Assembly: GCA_905221605.1 (NCBI GenBank)
Contig: CAJNDS010000011.1
Span: forward strand, 50,001 to 114,000
Origin: Symbiodinium natans
Taxonomy: Eukaryota; Sar; Dinophyceae; Suessiales; Symbiodiniaceae
Reading direction: 5' to 3'
Length of the DNA: 64,000 nucleotides
Below, one piece after another: positions 10,122 through 22,500 of the stretch. The notes below the pieces were generated by a model. It made no database searches, was not told where the DNA came from, and saw only the letters and a program-made list of their open reading frames with translations. Both the position numbers and the translations under genes were made by a program. Positions within the stretch are counted from its first letter, which is position 1, and the number at the start of each line of letters is the position of its first letter.

Positions 10122-10322
10122 AGAGGGGCGCAGGGCCTAAGCCGATGGCTTTGTGTTGCGATGCCCGGAAACATCTTTAGCAGCCCCATTGCAGCCCTGC
10201 AAGGCCTCGTTTGCCACTCTTCAGCCGGGAATGCTGGCAAAGCCCACAGCATTGACCTCGCCGCGACATACTCTGCGTTAGTGGTGCAAAAGAAGTCCAG
10301 GCGCATGTTGCAGCACGAGTGA
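10122..10322 (+). CDS. candidate exon or short ORF, unassigned
   Basis: Open frame from 10122 to TGA 10320-10322 with an internal ATG at 10161. It reads MPGNIFSSPIAALQGLVCHS and continues with balanced protein-like composition through DLAATYSALVVQKKSRRML. The opposite strand is also open (118 codons), so strand is uncertain. No family recognised. Confidence 0.3.
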   Translation, partial: RGAQGLSRWLCVAMPGNIFSSPIAALQGLVCHSSAGNAGKAHSIDLAATYSALVVQKKSRRMLQHE

Positions 10323-12006
10323 CCTGGTTTGTGGTTTGAAACGGCTTGAGCCACATTCAGATGCACCTTGTCGGCGGACAGAGTTCCAGCAACAGCTGTA
10401 GCGTCATCTTGCCAGGGTGCATGGTGCGTCTGAGTTTGAAGGATCGTTGATGATCGTTGCGCTTGGTACCGCATACGTCGGTAATCAATTTGCCTTGAGT
10501 TTTGGTGGTATATCTCTCACATCCATCTTGCATGTGTCGAGGATCGATCCGCCTGCCTTGGGATGTGTGGTGGTAAGTCTCCCGCTTCGTACGTGTGCCT
10601 GCAGCATGGCAACTTCCTGTGTGCGCAGCCGTAGCCCAGAATTCGCAACCTGCATCGATTGTAGCCGCCATCCAACGAGGACTCATCCAGTCTTGCAAGT
10701 TGTGCATAATCTAGTGCCCCACAAATGCGTCAGCCATCATCAGTTTCCCGGAGGGGAAGGTGCCTGGTAGCAAAAAGTCGCCGTCATCTCTTCAGACCCT
10801 ACGGGCACGTTGCCGGCCGGCGGCCTTGCATGTCCTGGACAGACCGCGACTCGCGCTGGCGGGAGCCGACTTGCCATCCCTCAATCAGTACAGAACTGGT
10901 TTTGACATGTCCTGCGGATCCTACGGTGCAAGTTCGGGAAGAAGACTCCTCAGGAGACTTAGCGAGAGGAGTGGCCATAAATGTTGTTGCTTGAACTCTC
11001 CACGACTCTCCACCCTTGTCTCATGTTTTTCGTTAGGAGGTGCACCGCTTCAAGCCTCGATGTTCCTGGGACCCCGTTTTCTCCAAGTACATCGTGGTAC
11101 AAGCCTGAGCCCTCGTGGACGCAGGCGGCCGATCGGACAGGGCCAGCAGCTCAGATCTCCAGGGTAGCCCAGTGATGTGTTCGCAAGGAGTTTGTAAGCA
11201 CGCTGGGTGTTTCGAAAAGTAGAAATAGTACTCCCAACCCAATTGCAGTTCACCGCCAGGTACCATTGTCACGGGAACTGGCCTGCAACTTGCACCGCAG
11301 GGAGTTTGGCCAGATGCTCAGTGTCCGGGGTTTGGTGTGGCAAAAACTTAAGTCAGATTGACGTGCCCTGAGACCGTTGTAATTTGTCTGCAGTTCCTGA
11401 AGGAGTTCCTATCACAGCCACCAAACCAAAAGAAAATCCTAAGCCTCATCTGACCTGTAGACGTAAACCCTAACCCCAACCCCAAAATCTCCCGAGCCAG
11501 GGTTCCTCAAGATCGGTGTGTTGCATTCTCACAAGGAAGAAAATTCTCCGCCCGGCCATCCCACTTTGCAGCGAGGAAGACTACAGGAGATTCGCTTCAG
11601 AATGCGTGGGGCTCTTGGGTTTTTTGGGCGTTAATGCGGGAGCCTGATAATTTCCAATTCAAGATCAAGAGCCGTGTATAGTGATGATGAGAAACCACCC
11701 CCACGGCAAGGACCCTTTCGTCATCCCCGGCGGTGCTGGTCGGATCAGCCGCAGCCCGGATGCTATTATGATCATGATGACATGTGTTGATATAGGCTTT
11801 TATGCAGCAGAAGTCAGTCCCTGTTAGCTCTAGCGGCCGTGCTAGCTCTGCAGTATGATTTGGTACGCGTATGGGCGGCGGGCTCTCTACCTGAAGAACA
11901 TGTCTCAACATGCCTCAACTGGCATCAGCGAGCCCCGAACAACCTACACCCTACTCCCTGTCTCAACTTGGCATCAACGAGCCCCGAACAACCTACACCT
12001 TACTCC

Positions 12007-12127
12007 CTGAAACTCTAATCAGAAAACCCCTAAACCCTAAACCCTAAACCCTAAACCCTAAACCCTAAACCCTAAACCCTAAACCCCTAAACCCTAAACC
12101 CTAAACCCCAAACCCTAAACCCTAAAC
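12007..12127 (-). repeat. telomere-like (CCCTAAA)n tract
   Basis: About 16 nearly perfect units, preceded by a ~50-base direct repeat at 11908-12010 (a CTCAACTTGGCATCAACGAG-type unit, two copies). Confidence 0.95.
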
Positions 12128-12852
12128 AGCTTTCAAAGTATCAAGAGTGACCAGAGAGGTGCCACCATCTCGACTCACAGTCGGACGAGCATCACCGGGT
12201 CTTGGCCTCTGTTTTCGGCACGCTGGGAGTTTGCTCTTCGACATCCTAAGCCCGAAGGGCCAAGATCTGACCTTAAACCCGAAACCCCAGAACCCTGACA
12301 TGGAACTCCTCTGAAATTTGGAGCGCATTCCAGGTGCGGATGCGGACAGCCCTCCCGCCACAAATCCGTCGCCTGCACCTCAGCACAGCTCCTAGGGCCA
12401 CATCCTCGAATTCGACACCCCAACCCTGCTGCACCTGCAGCTCCTCCCCCGGCACATGACGCCCAGGGTTCCCCACAGACGCCTCCGGAGTGTTCACGTC
12501 TCAGAATCTGCGAATCTTGAGTTGAGGCTTCAGGCGCCCTTGTTCGTTTTTTGCGGGGTTTCGAGGAAGTAGTGTCAATGCTGCCAATGCTTGGCAGCCG
12601 GAATATCCTACCACATCGTTCAAAACTCAAGGTTGGGCCACGAGTTTTGCTGCTGAAAGCTGTTGGAGTCATTTTTGGGTCCCCGCCTCTGCCGCGCCGG
12701 AGGCTTCGCAAGCGAAGCGGTGCCAGGCCCCGAGGCAGCTCAAACAGGGGGAAAAGCCAAGCCTTGCGACCCTTTTGGGAAGCGGAGCCGATGCCGGAGC
12801 CAGGCCCGCAAGCAAGGGATCACGGTCGCGCGATGTGGGAGGCTGGATTCAG

Positions 12853-12914
12853 AAGAGTCTGACTGCGAACAGGGAGAGCCCGAACAAAAATTGCAAGCGC
12901 TCTCAGTGACTCAG
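12853..12914 (+). CDS. candidate exon, acidic/Gln-rich
   Basis: ATTCAG|AAGAG acceptor at 12852, open frame EESDCEQGEPEQKLQALSVT, then ACTCAG|GCGATG (GC donor) at 12914. The style matches the coiled-coil exons upstream. Confidence 0.4.
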
Positions 12915-13439
12915 GCGATGCTTCGGGAATCCAAGCCCCGAGCCGGGAGGCATCGAAGAAGCGGCTTGGCTTGGTCGGGTTTTCGGCCGCGCGGGGCGCG
13001 TTGACGTGCCGTGCGTGCATGCGGGCTGCAGCTGCCAGCACTTGCGTCCCAAAGAGCCGCCGGGCAGAAAACGCCGAGGCCAGCATCCCAAAAGAGTGCG
13101 GTGCCCAAAGCCCAGGAGGCCCGGTGGGCCCAAGGGCAACTTATTTCTCGCCCTCGCTGTGTTCAAAAGCATTCTACCATGTGCTTATGTGCTTGCAGAA
13201 GCCATGTCGGATCTGGATTTGCAGGCGTTCGCGAGCACTTGGGCTCCAGGCCCGATCTGTCCGGGTTTCCGGGCTTCCGGGTTTCGGAGTTGGGGTTCAG
13301 GGTTCAGGGTTAACAATTACATAGAGTTTAGGGCAGTTTAGGGTTTAGGGTTTAGGCCAGTCTAGGGCTCTGAAATCCACTCCCTCGGCTGGTGCTTCCA
13401 AGGTAGGCAATCTACATCAGGAAAGCCCAGCTTTTTGCT

Positions 13440-13535
13440 GCCTTTAAGCCCTAAAACCTGAACCCTGAAGCCTAAGGTTTTGGGTTTAGGGTTTAGGGTT
13501 TGGGGTTCAGGGTTTAGGGTTTAGGGTTTAGGGTT
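13440..13535 (+). repeat. telomere-like tract with orientation switch
   Basis: Starts with CCCTAAAACCTGAACCCTG-like C-rich units and switches to (TTTAGGG)n. A related tract lies at 13290-13352. Confidence 0.85.
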
Positions 13536-14154
13536 CTTTGAAACCAGGAAGCTTCCATGAAGTGCAGACCACGCTCAGGTTTGGCAGAGGTGGGTGCAAG
13601 CTCCGAACTGGTAGGCGCGGTTCCGTTGTGGGTTCTTCTATCTTTGTTATTGGTTTATCATTGTTAAAGTATCTGGTTTCTGAGTATCATGCCTTATGAC
13701 GTGATTATGGTTGTTATGAGTAGTATGATTAGTATGATTGCTATCAGGGCAGATGATCCGTATGATTATTAATCGTAAACGCTTGCGCGCGCCACCTCGG
13801 CAGCCGGGCCAGCGGAAGGTCCCAAGGCCCAAGAAATTCGAAGAACGTTTCGCAGGTCTGGCAGACTCACAAGGGTTTAGGGTTCAGCATCTCCAGTCCG
13901 AGCATTCACTAGACAAGCAGCTTGCCAGGCGTTAGAAAAAAAAACCCACCCACCCAAGAAACCCATAACATTGAGAAAATATAAAGTTCATTCAACACAT
14001 TCCCAGTAGGCTTAACGCTCAAAGTCCAGTGGACCCAAAACCTGAAATCTAAGGCCCACAACAGATCCTATACCCAACTGAAAGTTTCCCGGTGACCGTA
14101 TTTTTTTGGTGAGTGGCCAGCGAGGGGGGGGGAGAGGGGGAGGGAGGGCGCCAC

Positions 14155-14252
14155 GAACCAGGCAAAATGCCCACGAAGCAGGCAGAATGCCCACGAAGCG
14201 GCAAAAAGGAGGCAACAATGCCCACGAAGCAGGCAAAAATGCCTGGGTTCGT
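14155..14252 (+). repeat. minisatellite, ATGCCCACGAAGCAGGCAAA unit
   Basis: Four to five diverged copies of a ~20-29-base unit, opposite to the purine-rich block at 14110-14150. Confidence 0.75.
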
Positions 14253-14309
14253 TCGTGGGCAGAATTTGCCGCCCACTGGGGTCATGAAGGTTTAAATTAT
14301 AATGAGAAA

Positions 14310-14576
14310 GAGGGGTTTAGGGTTTAGGGTTCAGGGTTTAGGGAGGCTTGTCAGGGAGGGTCCCCCAAAAGGTTGCAAGGTTTCAAGGTTTCAGGTCTCA
14401 CGCAGGTCCGGGATCCCAAGACGGGGGTCCCAGGACGGGGTCCCAGAAAGGGTCCCAGGGTAGATGTCAAACCCTAAACCCTAAACCCTAAACCCTAAAC
14501 CCTGAACCCTGAACCCTGAACCCTGAACCCTGAACCCTGAACCCTGAACCCTGAGCCCTAAACCTAAACCCTAATC
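14310..14576. repeat. paired telomere-like tracts in opposite orientation
   Basis: (TTTAGGG)n at 14313-14344 and (CCCTAAA)n grading into (CCCTGAA)n at 14470-14576, separated by short GGGTCCCAGG repeats. Confidence 0.85.
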
Positions 14577-14839
14577 CCAAGGGCGGGATATCAAGTTCTC
14601 GACGCCTCTCGCCAGGAAACCGGGGCGAATTATTACTAGTACTATTCTTATCTGCATTGTTGTATGGATGCATACAAATACTCATCACAATGTCAAGTTC
14701 TAGATCGTGGCTACGAAATTAGAGAGTTCTTAGGTCATGAGCCCTACTCCCAAACCCTCTCATTCCCCCACCCTCCCCCCACCCACAGCAGAAGATTTAT
14801 AAGGGTCTAGGGTTTGTGGCTTGTTTTCTGATTCCTCAG

Positions 14840-14939
14840 ACCTCAGACACACTCGAAGCCGGCGCAGTGCAAGGTGAGCCTGGTAACGAGCTCTTGGCTT
14901 CTGCCCAGATCTCGGCCATTCCATCCAATCCAAGTCCCG
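14840..14939 (+). CDS. candidate exon, unassigned
   Basis: CCTCAG|ACC acceptor at 14839, frame TSDTLEAGAVQGEPGNELLA then SAQISAIPSNPSP, and CCCG|GTGACA donor at 14939/14940. The composition is convincingly coding and both borders fit. Possibly the last N-terminal region before the TTLL core. Confidence 0.45.
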
Positions 14940-16322
14940 GTGACATGCGGGAGAATATGTTTCACCATATTTGAATGACAAGAATTGTTTCCCCCCATTT
15001 TAGAGAGAAATCGACCTGTCCTGCATTGCTTAGGTCTTCGCTGGCCGAGCGCGGGTGTCCCAGCCTTTCGTGGATAAGGCATAGTCTGGAGGGACCCTGA
15101 TCCTTGCACTCCTTGCCGTCTCCGGTCTACAGGGATTGTGCGAGCCTGTCATGTCTGTTCGCTTGGCACCGCCCTCAAAAGTGCAGATATGTGTCGACTC
15201 TCTTTAGAGTGTTGCAGCGTTGAACACGCAGAATTGTCATTCTCAGTTCCCTGTGCCGCCCGCGTGGCTGGGCATGTATGGCCCTTATTCTAGGACCCCC
15301 CCCCCCCCCCACAACGAAAACCCTAAACCCTAAACCCTGAACCCTAAAATCGGAAACCCCCCCTCATCTGAGTCCAGAAGATCTGATCAGCATCGTAGGT
15401 GCGGTCTCCCTGCGCGTCTAAGGCCTGTGGTGGTCTTCGACTACGACCCCAGGCCCTGCCCTCTGCACTGTTTAGGGTTTGGGGGTGCATTTTGAGTTTT
15501 GGGGGTTTTTGTGTTTTCGGGTTTGTCGGCGTTTTTGGTTTTAGGGGAGGCTCGGTTGTGAAGCGGTGGTGGCTGACAGAGCCGGTCGCTTGTGTCGGGC
15601 TGTGCTTTGGGTCCTCAGAGAAGTTCATGTCGAAAGTGGGTGTCCTCTAGCAAGCAGGGGGGCTGCGTTCTGTCTTCGAGCTTGCGCGAAAATCAACCGA
15701 AAACAAGATCCAAAACAAGAGAAGACTCTGACCACCTAGCCGGGGTTTAGGGTCGGGTTTGAATTCTTTGCGTGACGATGGTCCATACAGCCCTTGTTCT
15801 CAACACCTTCCCGGCAAAGGTAAACACCCTTGGGATCCTAATGATCATGTACGCCTTTCGATTTTGAGGGCGAAGTTGCTCAATATCCCACCCAACCGCG
15901 CTCCCAGCTGAAAGGTGTAAAGCCGCACCAAGGGACAAAAGCAGGCCTTCCTGTTGGTGTGAAGTTTCAGTCCTAAGTTTTAATGGAAGGGCATGTCGAG
16001 ATCTCGTGTCCAAGCCGATATGTGCTGGGTGCAGCCTAAATATCAAGGCTTTACTTGAACCTCACCTCGATCTTCGGCATGAGTTCTCCCTGCAGGAATC
16101 TCAGCGAGGCTGACAAGGCAGCACTGTCCATGACGAGGCTCCCTCAGACCCTTGGCCTGGAAAACTCGAAGAATAGGGGGTGATAAGGGTGGTATAAGGG
16201 GGTATAAGGGGGCGTAGAAGTACTCCGCAGGCGACTCTTGCCCGTCAGGGGCCTCTTGGACCGCCATTGCCCATGTTGCCCAGGATGCACTTCTGCATAC
16301 AGACGACTCGAGATGTTCATGA

Positions 16323-16566
16323 GCCTGGCTCTCATGGTGGAATGACTCATGGCATGCGGAACGGTCCAGATTAGTAGAGGCCCTGCATGAAATAGAGCAA
16401 ACCCCATGGGTGCCATGTCAGCGTCAGCGTCTGTGCAAAGACGTCAAGCAGCCCAGGTACAATGCCGTGGTGAACACCTTCAAGTGGTCCAGCCTCGTTT
16501 CTCTGAGTCGTTTCCCTGTGTAGGCTTCTCACCGGCGACTTAGCGGAGGCATGGGCTCTGCACAAG
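16323..16566 (+). CDS. TTLL exons 1-2 and a possible upstream extension
   Basis: An open frame from 16323 reads DSWHAERSRLVEALHEIEQ and later QPRYNAVVNTFK. An AG|G acceptor at 16456 and a TG|GTCC donor at 16486 bracket the part that matches the TTLL N-terminal YNxVxNTFK block. 16524-16566 (GTAG|G acceptor, AAG|GCTC GC donor) reads LLTGDLAEAWALHK, corresponding to the family segment that ends in a Trp before the LKxxNPFQK block. The 16323-16456 part may be a preceding exon in the same frame. Confidence 0.6.
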
Positions 16567-19500
16567 GCTCTCCGTGCTATGTGCCAGGATGGCCGGTTGG
16601 ACTCGCGTCCCGGTGGGCTCGCCAAAGTTCGCCATCTACTGGGGCTCGGGGGCTTGGCCCATGCTGCGCTCAAAAAACGCCCCCCCCGCAAAAACCAGCG
16701 AGGAGTGACTCGGCTCAGGCCCACATCCCTCGCCCGAGATGCCGGTGCCTTGAAGATGCAGATTGCAGCCACAGAGACCCTTTGTGAGCGCATCTTTCTT
16801 TAAGATTCACGCAGTCACGCAGTGCCTCAATGCTGACAGCATCTGTAGATTGGTCCATGAAGAACGGGACCGAGTTCAGTGCGTTTTGTCAGAAACGCCA
16901 TTGGTGTGAATTTGGTCCGGGATGGCTACGGCCAGCTGTTTTGAACTGACAGGTTTTGGGGGAAAGCCTGCATGTTTGCTTCGATGGGTGTCCCGGGATG
17001 CTTTGTAGGTGCCTTGAAGAAGCTGAGAATCTGAGAAGCAAACGGCCACAGCACCGCAGACTTTGAGGCTGAAGGGCTTCAACCCGTTCCAGAAGGCAAA
17101 CCACTTCCCCAACTCCTGGCAGTTGGGTCGCAAGGAGACCTCTGCAGCCTCTTTTTTGTTGGAGTTTTAGGCACGAACCTCATACTGAACTCTGAGATGT
17201 TGCTCACCCCACAAACGACTCTACACCCTACAATCCTTCTTCCAAGAAGAAGATCTGCGTAGTCTTTGCAGGATCTCCTCGGCAAGAACATCCACAGGCA
17301 CCGGGTTCTCTGAGCCCTACATTCGGACTTTCCTCCCCCCAACAAAAACACCACATGATACCCCAAAGCCCATAGAGCCCGAAAGCCCTGAGCCCATACG
17401 CCTCTGCTGACCAGGATGAAGCGGCAGTTTCCCAAGGACTACAACATCATGTGCCCGCCTAAGGCTCTAAAGGGTTCTGTTTTGGGATGTTCCCCCCTTA
17501 ATTATACGAAGAGTCCTTAGTAGGGATTCGAATAGGGGAGTACTATCATCCCTATTTCGGACTGTTAGTATAAGGGGGAACACCCCAAACCCTAAACCAA
17601 AAGGTCCGCTAAGATGGAGCCCAATGAACTTTCCAAAGCCCCAGCTCCTTGCTAGCTTACTAGCCCCCAACCCCCGCAAAAACTCGAGAAGCCCTAAGAC
17701 TAAGCCCTGCAAGCACGAAATCTAAACCCTACAAACCTTACAAACTCTATAACACCCCACCCCACCCCACCCCAAACCCCAAGGCCCCCAAAAGCCAACG
17801 CCTGAGGCCATTGAGCTTCAGTCTTCCTGAGGATGGGCAAGCCTGGGCCCAGGTGGCGCGAAAAGGGGAGCCCTGGAAGGTTTGGGGCTTGGGGTTTGGG
17901 GTTTAGGGTGTGCATCAGTTGACGCGTGGAGAGAGTGTACCTTTTCTTTCGATTTAGGGGCGCGACCCCCCATCACACGCTCGCACCCCAACCCCCCACC
18001 CGCACTGTTCTCTTTAGGGTTGGGGCCCAAAAACGGTTTGGGGTTCCCCCCGGCCCCACGCCCTTCCCCCCCAACCCCCAAATCAACGGGGGTGTTGGAG
18101 GCTGGGGAAGGGCACAGCCTTGTCCGAGAGGCCCAAGCGCCCGCGTTTTTGGTCAGTGGCGCTCTCGCCAGTTGTAATTAGTTGAGAAGTTTTAAATCTA
18201 GTTGGGAATGCATAGTATGAGTACGTACATGTACATGTACATGTACATGTACATGTACATGTACATGTACATGTACATGTACATGTCAGTACATGTATAT
18301 GTATATGAATAATAGCGTATGTCTAATCGTGAAAATCTCCATGCATGTGTATATGAATTTGTACGTCTGTTTATACAGAACATGTAGCATCTTATGATCT
18401 CCATGATACAGATTTATACATAGTATAGTATCAGAAAATACTGTTTTGTCTGATCTGATACAGGAAAGTTCTTTCTATCTGCTAAATGAATTTCGGTATG
18501 TCTGTGGGCGAATGTAAAGATGCGTACCAGTTGAGATGGCTCGCCCCGGTTCGTCCAACAAAGCTGCTTGACCGCGCCCAAACACATGGCGAAACATTCG
18601 GCGGTTTCACTCGTCTGGCTTGACCCCAAATGCGGTCTGTGTTGAACGGCTACAGAATGTAAGGTGATCAAGTTTAAGGATTATGGAAGACTACTGTGCA
18701 TGTCATGAGCTCCATGCACTACAATTTTTTTCGCAAGATGAGTATTATATAGTTCGTAATTAGTAGCAAAATGATTGAGCTTTATTCGACAGATTTGTGC
18801 TTCCAATCAACATTTAACGGAGCTTCACAAGACATGTGGACATTCCTTGGCTTCCAACGCTAAGGGAAGGAGGAAGCATTGATTGAAGTCGCCGTGCAAC
18901 GGTCCATTCCGCATTCTGGAGCGCGATTCTCGTCTAGTCACTGCGCGCACTTCAGGGGGCTGAAATTATGTTCTCGCCTCGGCGTCGGGTAGTCTACGGG
19001 TTCTTGGCCCAAGTCGTGGAAAGCAACGTTATTGTGCTTCAGATGTGCTGTGAAAGTACAATGCCTGCTCACGGGCCGATGAGGGGGCTACAGTTTTTGG
19101 GCTTGTTAAGGCGGAAGGCATTCTAGTGACGTGCAACATATTTGGATGGTAGCGGAGACAAAGACACATGCCAGCCAATGTATGCGTTGGTAGGCCTGGC
19201 GGTCGGGACTGTTGCAGTAGCACAGCGAGCACAGCTGTTGCAGTCAACCATTGGAAAAATGCGCGCAGGCCGCTACCTTTGCCGTCTTGCATGTTTTGTT
19301 GTGTTTTTTTTATTTTTTTTCCGTTGGTTTTTGTGGGACGAAGGCCACGTTGATAGGTTGTCATTTTTTCTTTCTTTTTGGCATGGCCCTGGCACTATGG
19401 CTTGCTGAATCTAAATGTTTGCTGTGACACACACGAGGAAGTGGTTGAAAGCATGACTTCGGGTCGCGGGTTGAAAACAGTGCATGTTGCTTGTTACGAT

Positions 19501-22500
19501 GTGTGAGACAGTCGACACAAGGTATCCGTGCAAAGTATAGAAATCCCTCGCCTTGATCTCCCGGAAAAAAAAACGAAATTTCCAGGCCTGTGCAGGCGTT
19601 GGATGGCTTTGGAGTGACTTTTCGTTTCAGTGCCCGTGCAACCATTCGCAGGCACTGGTAACATGGACTATATCATCGTGTGGGCATCGATGCTTTGGCC
19701 CTTCGAACGAATTGGTGGCATGGACGTAGATGATGATCATACGGGCATGGATGCTCTGGTCTTTCGCAACATGGACGTGCTCTTGATGTGCACGGAGACC
19801 AAAAAAGGCTGCAGGCAAACCGCGATTATTCCCCCCCTCCCCACCCCCACTGAGAGACGCCTGGCTGCAAACCCGGCGGCCTGCGTGAAACAATGCAGGG
19901 GTCTTGGAAATCACGAAAATGTCCCCTTGTATAGATATGATACGAACCACCTCCTCGCGCACTCATTCTAATTCAAAAAGTCCCCTATATCTGACGGTCC
20001 GTCTAAACGTAAGGGAGTTGAAGACACACAAGCTTCTGGCAGGCGAGGGAGCAGAATCCTGAGGCGTGATTCTCAAAATGGCGTGCCGTGGTGCTTGGTT
20101 GTTGATGGACAGGCTTCCAGTGGGATTTCAGGTGGCTGCCTCGCATTCGCGAGGAGTGCAATGGTGGCCTTCAGAACTTCTCTGGTCGGTAATTTGGGTA
20201 GAGATGTCTTCCCGCGACTCTTGTGACGTGGGACTTCCCCCCTGCTCGCCCAAGACATGCTGGTCGCGCACGGTAGCATTGCAATGCCTTGTTGGTCGCC
20301 CAAAATCCCGAAATCCTCCAACAACCAACCCTACACCTTTACACCCACAATGATGCACTCCTCCACGCAAGCTGTGAGCTGCAAAATGCCTGTCGGCAAA
20401 CTTCAGCTAATCATTATGCCTTCCAACCTGCATGCGCAACCTTGATGACGAAACGGAAGCCCAGTGACAGGCTTTATGGATTTGGAAGCCCGTCAATCTC
20501 AGCGGCTTTGGCAGCAGGAAGAGCACTTCACAATCATGTTTCATTGCTATCATAATCATAAGATCAACAACTGAAGCGAAAAACGCGAACATGAAGAAGA
20601 AGAAGAAGAAGAAGAAGAAGAAGAAGCAGAAGAAGAAGAAGAAGAAGAAGAAGAAGAAGAAGAAGAAGAAGAAGAAGAAGAAGAAGAAGAAGAAGAAGAA
20701 TAATGAGAAGACGAAGAACAAGAAAAAGAAGAAGAGGAATAAGAAGAACATGAAGAAGAATAAGAAACAAATGAAAACAAGAAGAAGAAGCAGCAATCTA
20801 CAAGCACAGATGTATATACATAAAAAGGCTGGGGTTCTTGGTAGGGAAGGAGGGAATGAGGTACCCCATATAATCCCTTGAAGGGTATATATGGGGCCCT
20901 AATCCCCTCATTCCCGACTAAGAACCAGGGGGGAAGAGGGTGATATTCAAGGCGAGGGTGATATTTTAGGGTTTAGGGTTTTAGGGTATACTGTAGGGCT
21001 TCGGGTTTAGGGTTTAGGGTGTAGGGTTCAGGGTTTAGGGTTTAGGGTCCCTAAACTGCAGGGATAAGGCGGCCGGCCTCCGCTTGGATTCAGAGCGTTT
21101 GCCAACGATGTGCTCAGGCTGCGGTAAGGGCATTCGCCCGGCGCCCGGAAGACCTAGTCCCCCCTCCCTGGCTCTTAGTAGGGAATGATGGATTAGGGTT
21201 TAGGGCTTATTCGTTTAGGGTTTAGGGGTTTTCAGTAAAGTCAGCGTGTGGCTGCATCGTGCCGAGCATTCTTTCACAAGGGACTAAACGAGGATCCTTA
21301 GAAGGGACCTTCGGGGTTATTTCGGGGCTATTTCGGGACTACGTAGGGACCCTCATGAGCGCATAGGGGTTAGTTAGGGGTTAGTTAGGGGTTAGTTAGG
21401 GACGACTTTGGTATGTAGGGACGAGCCCCCTAATCCTAAACCCTAAGCCCTAAGCCCTGAGCCCTAAACCCTAAACCCTAAACCCTAAACCCTAAACCCT
21501 AAACCCTAAACCCTAAACCCTAAACCCTAAACCCTAAACCCTAAACCCTAAACCCTAAACCCTAAACCCTAAACCCCATTAACTCACCTCCGAGGTCTCC
21601 TTGAGTCATCCCTGGCCCCGAGCGTGGAGAAGAAACTCATGCAGAGGCCTGGGAAGCGTTTTTGAGGGTCCTTAATTCCTCAGGGTTTAGGGTTTAGGGT
21701 TTAGGGTTTAGGGTTTAGGGTTTAGGGTTTAGGGTTTAGGGTTTAGGGTTTAGGGTTTAGGGTTTAGGGTTTAGGGTTTAGGTTTAGGGTTTAGGGTTTA
21801 CAGGGTTTAGGGGTTTGTAGGTCGGCCCTTGGGACTTTTTATGTTGGGTTTAAGAGGATCATATTCAGGAGTATTTGTCAGAGGGTTTTAAGGGCCATCC
21901 CAGTTGAGAATTCCTAACATGCATTCATGGTCAGCTGCTAGGCTACGTAGTTGAGCAGTAGTTCGTGATTGTCGACGTTGATCCCATGCTGGCTGCTGCT
22001 TGCCTCGCGCAGAGTCACTGCGACAGTCGCAATGCTCGTGCCAAGCAGAACGGCTGAACTCAAGGGTTTCTGCACACCAACTAATTGCAAAAGAACCCCC
22101 CCCCCCAAAAAAAAAGAGTCTTTGTTATAAGGGTAACACTGGCATGATTATCCGTTATTGATTGGGGGTTCTGAAGCAAATAGTAGAGCATCAGCTAGAA
22201 GGGTAAGTTGTGGCAATGTTCGTTTTGTTGCCGATTGCATCATTTTCACATGGCAAGGCAGCATTTTCACCACGGGGGTTACCCCTCTGCCCATGACTGC
22301 CTGACTAAGTTCAGAGCATCTAAGTGCTGAGTCCAAGGTCAGGTGTCGTGCAGAGGTACGTGGATCGACCGCAGGGGCGCCCAGGATTTGTCCAGGGCAG
22401 TGGAGCTTACGCAGCGACTGTTCCCAAGAACCTCGATATGGAATTTACGAACAGGGGACCCCTATTCTTGGACCCCAAATAGTAGGATCCCTTTCTGAAA

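Noticed and set aside
20407-20881. Poly-Phe, poly-Leu, poly-Ser and poly-Lys ORFs
   Set aside because: Pure products of the (GAA)n tract read in different frames.
21434-21818. True chromosome end
   Set aside because: Unique sequence and TTLL exons continue on both sides, and many similar short tracts in both orientations exist elsewhere in the window.
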